Positions 58,990 through 64,000 of a stretch of DNA of 64,000 nt are shown here, one piece after another. The notes under the pieces are model-generated. The model was not told the DNA's origin and did not search any database. It saw nothing but the letters and a program-made list of their open reading frames with translations. Position 1 is the stretch's first letter, and every line of letters begins with the position of its first letter. The DNA lies in assembly GCA_964036045.1 (NCBI GenBank), contig OZ038380.1, positions 116,607,699 to 116,671,698 of the forward strand, in the 5' to 3' direction. This DNA is from Eutreptiella sp. 'Long Island Sound 2002' (taxonomy: Eukaryota > Euglenozoa > Euglenophyceae > Eutreptiales > Eutreptiaceae). Made by a program: the position numbers and the translations under genes.

Positions 58990-61350
58990 TCATTTCCTCG
59001 ACCGCTTGCTGCCCTGACTCTGACTCCCCTCGCCCTCTTCCGCCCGCCTGCGCTTGGGGTCAAGCAGGTGCGCAACCGGGTGCTTGTCCAGCAGGCCCTT
59101 CAGCTCCGTGAGGGTGGCCTCTTTGACCCCCATGTTGATGGCCAGATGGCGTTGGGCGTTGAGTGCAGAGTGCAACTCAACCGCCGCGGCCCGCAGGTAC
59201 AGCACATGCTGCACATAGTCGGCGTCGGCACCACCCTCTGCCCCTCCCCCCAACTGCACGCACCTGTGCCGTGGCGGTCAGCTGCTGCTGCAACTCCACC
59301 CTCTGCGTTTCCCACCCCTTCTCCCGCCGCTCCCACAAGGCGCGCTCGCCGGTGAGCGCCGCTTGTGCCGCCTTGCGGGCGGCCTCCGCCGCCTTCAGCT
59401 GCTCGCGCAGCAGCTTGTTCTCCGCCTGCAAGCGCAGAATCTCCGCCTTCTCCCATGCCCCCCCCTCCCCGTCTCCCGCTGCCTGCGCTGCCTGTGCTGC
59501 CTCCTGGGGGTGGTCGTGGGGCGAGGGCGCCTGGAGCCCCTGGCCTGCTGGTCCGTGCGGCCCTTGCTCTGCAGGGAGGGGTCCCCAGACTCATCGGATC
59601 CGGCCCTGCCCCCCTTCTCCCCGTACGGCCCTCTCCCCACGAGCTGCTTCTGGAAGCGGAGGAGAAACACCTACGCTGCCTCCTTCAGGTGGGGGGCAGG
59701 GGCAATGGCCCGCACGTCGCTCCACTCGCACTGCTTCCACCTCTGCAGCTGTCCCAGAGCGTCAATGCTGCAGAGGAGGAGCCGGTTGTGCGTGGAGGGG
59801 GGGCGCACCTGCACAAATGGCACAACTGAGACAACCCATGGTTGCACCCCCGCCTTCCCCTGCACCACTGCCCAGAACGGGCACTCCACCACCCTATTCG
59901 GTCCGGACCCCAGCCGAATCACCTGCGTCTGGAACAGGCGGCTGATCCTCGTCCCCCCCCCCATCGATGACGTCCGCCGCCGTCTCCTCGGCGGACGTCA
60001 CCTTCAGAAACTTATCTAGGCTGTGCAATTCGCCCCCGAAGTCTGCAGGTTCCGGGACCTCCGGAACTTCCCAATCCACCTCCACGCCCACATCCACCTC
60101 CAACCCCTCCTACTGCTATTGCCGCTGCTCCTGCGACTGCCCCTCCAGCTGCTCCTCTCCGGCCGGCACGGGCACTGGACGCGGGTCCACTTCCAATTGA
60201 AAATTGGCGTAGTGGATTGGGACCTGCAAATACGCAAGATCACATTGACCAAGCATTGAACAATGCACACAACGACACCAATGCGACAACCAAGACAACA
60301 CAAAAACCAGCCACACAACAACGTTTCCGATAAAACCCAACCAATTAAATTGAAGCGCCAAAAATGGACTTGGCGCGCGCCAACTAGCTACTTGGCACGC
60401 CAAAACTGGACTTGGCGCGCGCCAAAACTGGACTTGGCGCGCGCCAACCGAACACTTGGCGCGCCAACTTGTCACTCGGCGCGCGCCAACCCATGAGTTG
60501 GCGCGCGCCAACTGCGAAGTTGGCGCGCCAATCTGGTATTTGGCGCGCGCCAAATGCGTGTGACGTGTGACAAAAGCGCGTGCATGCAAAGCAACGCGCG
60601 GGAACACCTTCTCGCTGCAGGAGGAGATGGTGCGGCGTGCCTTGTCCACGCGGAGGAGGCCAAACATCTCGGCGTCCTGGGAGCTCATGGGGGGGCGTGA
60701 AGTGGGCCATTGCCATCCAGGCCATGCGGGCGGCCCCTGGCACCCGCACGAACGCGGCGCTCAGCGCAGCGAACGAGTACACCACCGTGCCGGCCGTGCA
60801 GCGCACGCGGCAGAAGTCGGTGGCCTCGGGGGAGGGGAAGCCACCACCTCCGGATGTGCGGAGTGAGGCAGGCATCCGCTCTGGCCGCCTTGGCGGTGGG
60901 CCCCGCGTGCGCGTGGTCGGTGGGGGTCAAGAACAGCCCCGCAGACATCCCCTCTTGCAGGAGGAGGACGTCCCCCATGTAGGGCACCGGGGGGTCCCAC
61001 GGCTGCTCAGCCTGCGACACGAAGCAGATTGGCTGGGGGATCGCGTCGGGAGTGAGGACGTCCACCTCTGCCGCACTCTGTGGGGGGGCTGGCGGCATCC
61101 GCATCAGCCAGCGCGGCCGGCCTCTCCTCCGCATCCGCCGGCGCCTCCGGCATGTCCTCCTCTTGGGGGGCAGGACAGGGTCGGTCGCGGGGACTGCCTC
61201 GGCCTCCTCAGACCCGTGGTCGAGGGAGCTGAAGTTCAAACTGGCCTCTGTGCCCAGAGGAGACCCGACTGCAGCCCCCTCGGCCAGAAGCTCGGAGGGC
61301 ATCACCGGAACATTGTTCATCAGCTCCGTTACACTCTCCGGCTCCACGGT
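58990..61350 (-). CDS. Acidic coiled-coil protein with dioxygenase-gene tail
   Basis: First part 60608-61350 (LTVEPESVTELMNNVPVMPS...) is a truncated duplicate of the gene at 62573-64000. A probable intron 60224-60607 (GAGAAG|GTGTTC, TTTGCAG|GTC) holds a palindrome array. The second exon starts VPIHYANFQLEVD and runs through two TAG codons (60116-60118, 60110-60112) in a Gln-rich stretch. Then come an acidic segment, a fold-like VIRLGSGPNRVVECPFWAVV, and another in-frame TAG (59671-59673, EAA-TAG-VFLLRFQKQ). A coiled coil (LQAENKLLREQLKAAEAARK, about 59.2-59.45 kb) precedes a basic tail and TGA at 58990. Frame changes at the G10 run (59951), the C7 run (60690), near 59.5 kb and near 59.25 kb need one-base corrections. 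Function unknown. Confidence 0.45.
60370..60553. repeat. Array of nine TTGGCGCGCGCCAA palindromes in a probable intron
   Basis: Same unit and about the same spacing as at 58801-58964. Variants include TTGGCACGCCAA and TCGGCGCGCGCCAA. It lies wholly inside the inferred intron 60224-60607. Confidence 0.9.
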
Positions 61351-61359
61351 CAGCATGCA

Positions 61360-62279
61360 CCCACGCATCGATCCAAGCAAGCCCCCCCCCCCCCCGACTC
61401 ACACACAAACATACATACAAACACACTAAATGAGAGAAACCAAGAGGGAACAAACCATCCACACTTGCGCACATGCGCATGGCCACAAGCACACACCCGC
61501 GAACACACACACTAGCACAACATACCTGCAAAGGTCATCGTCATTGCCGCCACCATCATGCACTCGATGCCATGGCCAGCAAATAGGGAAGGCATGGCAA
61601 GGGCAGGGCAAGGGGACGCAACAAGCAAGATAAGAGAAGGGGTTGGCATGGGGTAAGCGGGGGGATCACGCATGGCAAAAGGGGAGGGGAGGGGATAAGG
61701 AGGGAGGGGGATCAATGTGTCATGGTGTAGGTCACGATGGTTGTATGATCAACCTCACAAGAGCGAGCAATATCCTCTGTGCCCTATTTGTGCTTCATGG
61801 CGCGCGCGGCCGTGTGTGTGTGTGTGTGTGTGTGTGGGGCGGGTGCCATTGTCATGAGGCAACAAGCAACACCCTCGCAAATGGTTAGGTTCATATCCCC
61901 GAACCCCAACCACGTAACCATCTCTCCCTAGCCCTTCACTTCACATGGTTCAACGTGGCCCTGTGTTTATGTACACGCATGATAGTTGCACACAAGAATG
62001 AATGTGGTTGTCAATTTGTGCATGTGCATGTGTGTGTGGACGTGTGTATGGTGTATGTGTGTGTATGTGTTTGGATATTTGTGTCCCTGACGAAGTGTGT
62101 GTGTTTGGATGTTTGTGTGTTTGTCGCCACGGCTACATGTATGCAAGTATGTATGTGTGCATGCACGCACAAGTTCTTGGAGAAAAGACGTGGTGAGAAC
62201 TGTTGGTGTGAAAAGGGTGAAGTGTGGGCCAGCAAGGGTGGGAAGAGAGGGCGGAAAGGGGGAGAAACTCCTGAGTGAG
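61360..62279. other. No gene seen; GT-rich spacer
   Basis: Contains a C15 run (61381-61395), (TG)n at 61814-61838, and GT-rich DNA with TGTGTGTTTGGAT units at 62025-62160. The region lies between two divergently oriented, partly duplicated genes, so it may hold promoters, but none can be shown. Confidence 0.5.
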
Positions 62280-62392
62280 CTCTGAGTGAGCCTCCAATTA
62301 GCTCTCAGTGAGCGCTCACTGAGCACTCACTGAGCGCTCAGTGAGCCGGCTCAGTGACGGCTCAGTGACGGCTCAGTCGGGCGCTCAGTCAA
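62280..62392. repeat. Array of TGAGCGCTCA-type palindromes
   Basis: Repeated AGTGAGCGCTCACTGAGC and GCTCAGTGACGGCTCAGTG units, each close to a palindrome around GAGCNNGCTC. It lies just upstream of a splice acceptor, probably in an intron. Confidence 0.85.
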
Positions 62393-62572
62393 TTGAGCCG
62401 TCGCCAAAAAAAGTACCCCCCACCTTGAACCTTGACCAAGTGAGTATCTAAAACTTCTAAAAACATTGAATGCACATTACCTAGCATGCAAAACGCACAA
62501 CAAACAAGCACAAAGACATCGCAATGCGCAACTGAGCCCCAAATTAGCCCCAACTTCACATTCTCCACTTAG

Positions 62573-64000
62573 CCACCAGTGAGCCGCAGGTACATAAGGG
62601 TCTCGACCCCGAGGAGCAGCGGCTGTGGGTGGATCCAGTCAAAAAAAGTGGCTGGACGCACCGCACGGCCACTGGCGCCGTCGTGCGGTACCAGACGGTG
62701 AAGGTGCAGGCGTGGGATGCAGTAGCTCCCACGGAGTTCTCCACCAACCGTCGCCTGCGCACCCACATCCCCGACATCACCCACCCCACCCTCTGCAGCA
62801 CCGACGCCCCCTTCACCATGCTTTGCATGGGTTGCCCCCACCCCTCCTTCCACAACTCCTACCCCGTCGCCATCCACGACATCCCCAACCCCCCCATCGA
62901 CACGGAGGAGGGTTTTGCTGCGGCGGGCTACCGCCAGTATGACCGCATCATCCCCGAGGATCTGTGGGCCAGACTGGCGGAGCTCGCCACGGTGGAACTC
63001 AACCCGTCGATGCTCGAGGAGGTGGACCTCCAGGCGCCCGGGGAAGGTGGGGGGCGCTATCAGACGACGGTCTGCAGCGTCTCCCACTGGCTCCCGGACG
63101 ACCTCTGGCAGGCAGTTCTGGCCCTGCTGGGGTTCTCCCTCCCACCGCTGGAGGGACTTGAGGCCTTGTGCCCCAAGATCATCGAGCGGTGGGAGGCAGA
63201 ACCCTGGAAGGGTTTCCAGATCCCCCACCGCGATTTTGCACTGTCAGTGAAACAGTCAGTGCAGTGCATGGTCGTGTTCATCCCCCTCACCACCTCCCCC
63301 CCGTCCAAGTCCCTCCACGTGTGCCTGGGCACGCAAGGGGGCTATCACGCTGCCAATCGGTGGGATATTGTTAGCCAACCACTTCGCAGCGTGACGCCCC
63401 TCGGCGGGACGGTGATCCACCGCGGTGCGGGCGGGCCTGGCCGGGCACTGTTCATCCCGTTTGCACCCGTCAGCTACCGGTCGCGCATGCTGACCGTGGA
63501 GCCGGAGAGTGTAACGGAGCTGATGAACAGTGTTCCGGTGATGCCCTCCGAGCTTCTGGCCGAGGGGGCTGCAGTCGGGTCTCCACTGGGCACAGAGGCC
63601 AGTTTGAACTACAGCCCCCTGGACCAGTGGTCTGAGGAGGCCGACCCCGTGCCTGCCCCCCAAGAGGAGGACATGCCGGAGGCGCTAGCGGATGCGGAGG
63701 AGAGGCCGGCCGCGCTGGCTGATGCGGATGCCGCCCCCCCCCCACAGAGTGCGGCAGAGGAGGCCGACCCCGTGCCTGATCCCCAAGAGGAGGTGGCGCC
63801 TGCGGATGCGGAGGAGAGGACGGAGGCGCCTGCGGATGCGGAGGCGCCAGCGGATGCGGAGGAGAGGCCAGCCGCGCTAGCTGATGCGGATGCCCCCCCC
63901 CCCCCCCACAGAGTGCGGCAGAGGAGGACCTCCTCACTCCCGACGCGATCCCCGAGCCAGTCTGCTTCGTGTCGCAGGCTGAGCAGGCGTTGGACCCCCC
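62573..64000 (+). CDS. Dioxygenase-like gene, 3' end outside the window
   Basis: An open frame from the acceptor CATTCTCCACTTAG (62559-62572) to the window end; an upstream in-frame TGA lies at 62533. It reads HKGLDPEEQRLWVDP, then FQIPHRDFALSVKQSVQCM and LGGTVIHRGAGGPGRALFIP. The spacing H-x-D ... H ... R on alternating strands resembles 2-oxoglutarate/Fe(II) oxygenases, though no family could be named. After residue 330 comes an acidic Ala/Asp/Glu/Pro repeat (ADAEERPAALADAD). A C-run (63894-63908) changes frame: the paralogous minus-strand sequence shows that SAAEEDLLTPDAIPEPV is the real continuation, so one base is probably extra or missing. Confidence 0.5.

Overview
Eukaryotic nuclear DNA, dominated by mobile elements and simple repeats. 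There are no operons, ribosome binding sites or CRISPR arrays. Coding stretches are GC-rich, several genes have good GT-AG introns, and a large non-LTR retrotransposon (LINE) carries endonuclease, reverse transcriptase (RT), RNase H and cysteine protease domains. That domain mix is known from the Dualen (RandI) LINEs of Chlamydomonas.

The main observation concerns the genetic code. In-frame TAG and TAA codons repeatedly sit inside otherwise continuous coding frames, three of them opposite CAG or CAA in a second copy of the same gene, while well-supported frames end in TGA. Reading UAA and UAG as glutamine turns the 23.4-27.0 kb LINE copy into one open frame of about 1,193 codons and joins RT motifs A and B at 55.6-55.9 kb. 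This code is known in ulvophycean green algae (Dasycladales, Cladophorales, Trentepohliales), ciliates and a few other protists. With the Dualen-like LINE, a green alga of ulvophycean type is the best guess (inference).

Layout. 0-3.4 kb: GC-rich direct repeats, then copies of a terminal-inverted-repeat (TIR) family ('box' elements, termini CTACACCCCTCTCCC) flanked by (TA)n. 3.47-23.02 kb, minus strand: a LINE of up to 19.5 kb with a 4 kb tandem-repeat 5' region, CCCH finger, C48-like protease, C2H2-like finger, AP endonuclease, RT, RNase H, CCHC knuckle and a Cys-rich end. This copy is damaged. 23.44-29.14 kb, plus strand: a 5'-truncated second copy with an intact Gln-code frame. 29.1-42.2 kb: box elements, many in inverted pairs, separated by (TA)n tracts and split by two other TIR elements (30.07-31.73 and 38.48-40.30 kb). 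42.4-47.3 kb: plus-strand exons of an unrecognised gene and a TIR element with inverted minisatellites. 47.3-50.9 kb, minus: a spliced Ser/Pro/His-rich gene whose three internal exons are all multiples of three. 51.9-61.4 kb, minus: a block of uncharacterised genes: a small ORF; an RT gene split by a 1.9 kb TIR insertion; a DDE-transposase-like gene; and a coiled-coil protein. Arrays of the palindrome TTGGCGCGCGCCAA lie in introns and spacers here. 62.6-64 kb, plus: a dioxygenase-like gene running off the window, partly duplicated in inverted orientation at 60.6-61.4 kb.

Many remaining frameshifts fall in C or G homopolymers, so some may be assembly errors rather than mutations.
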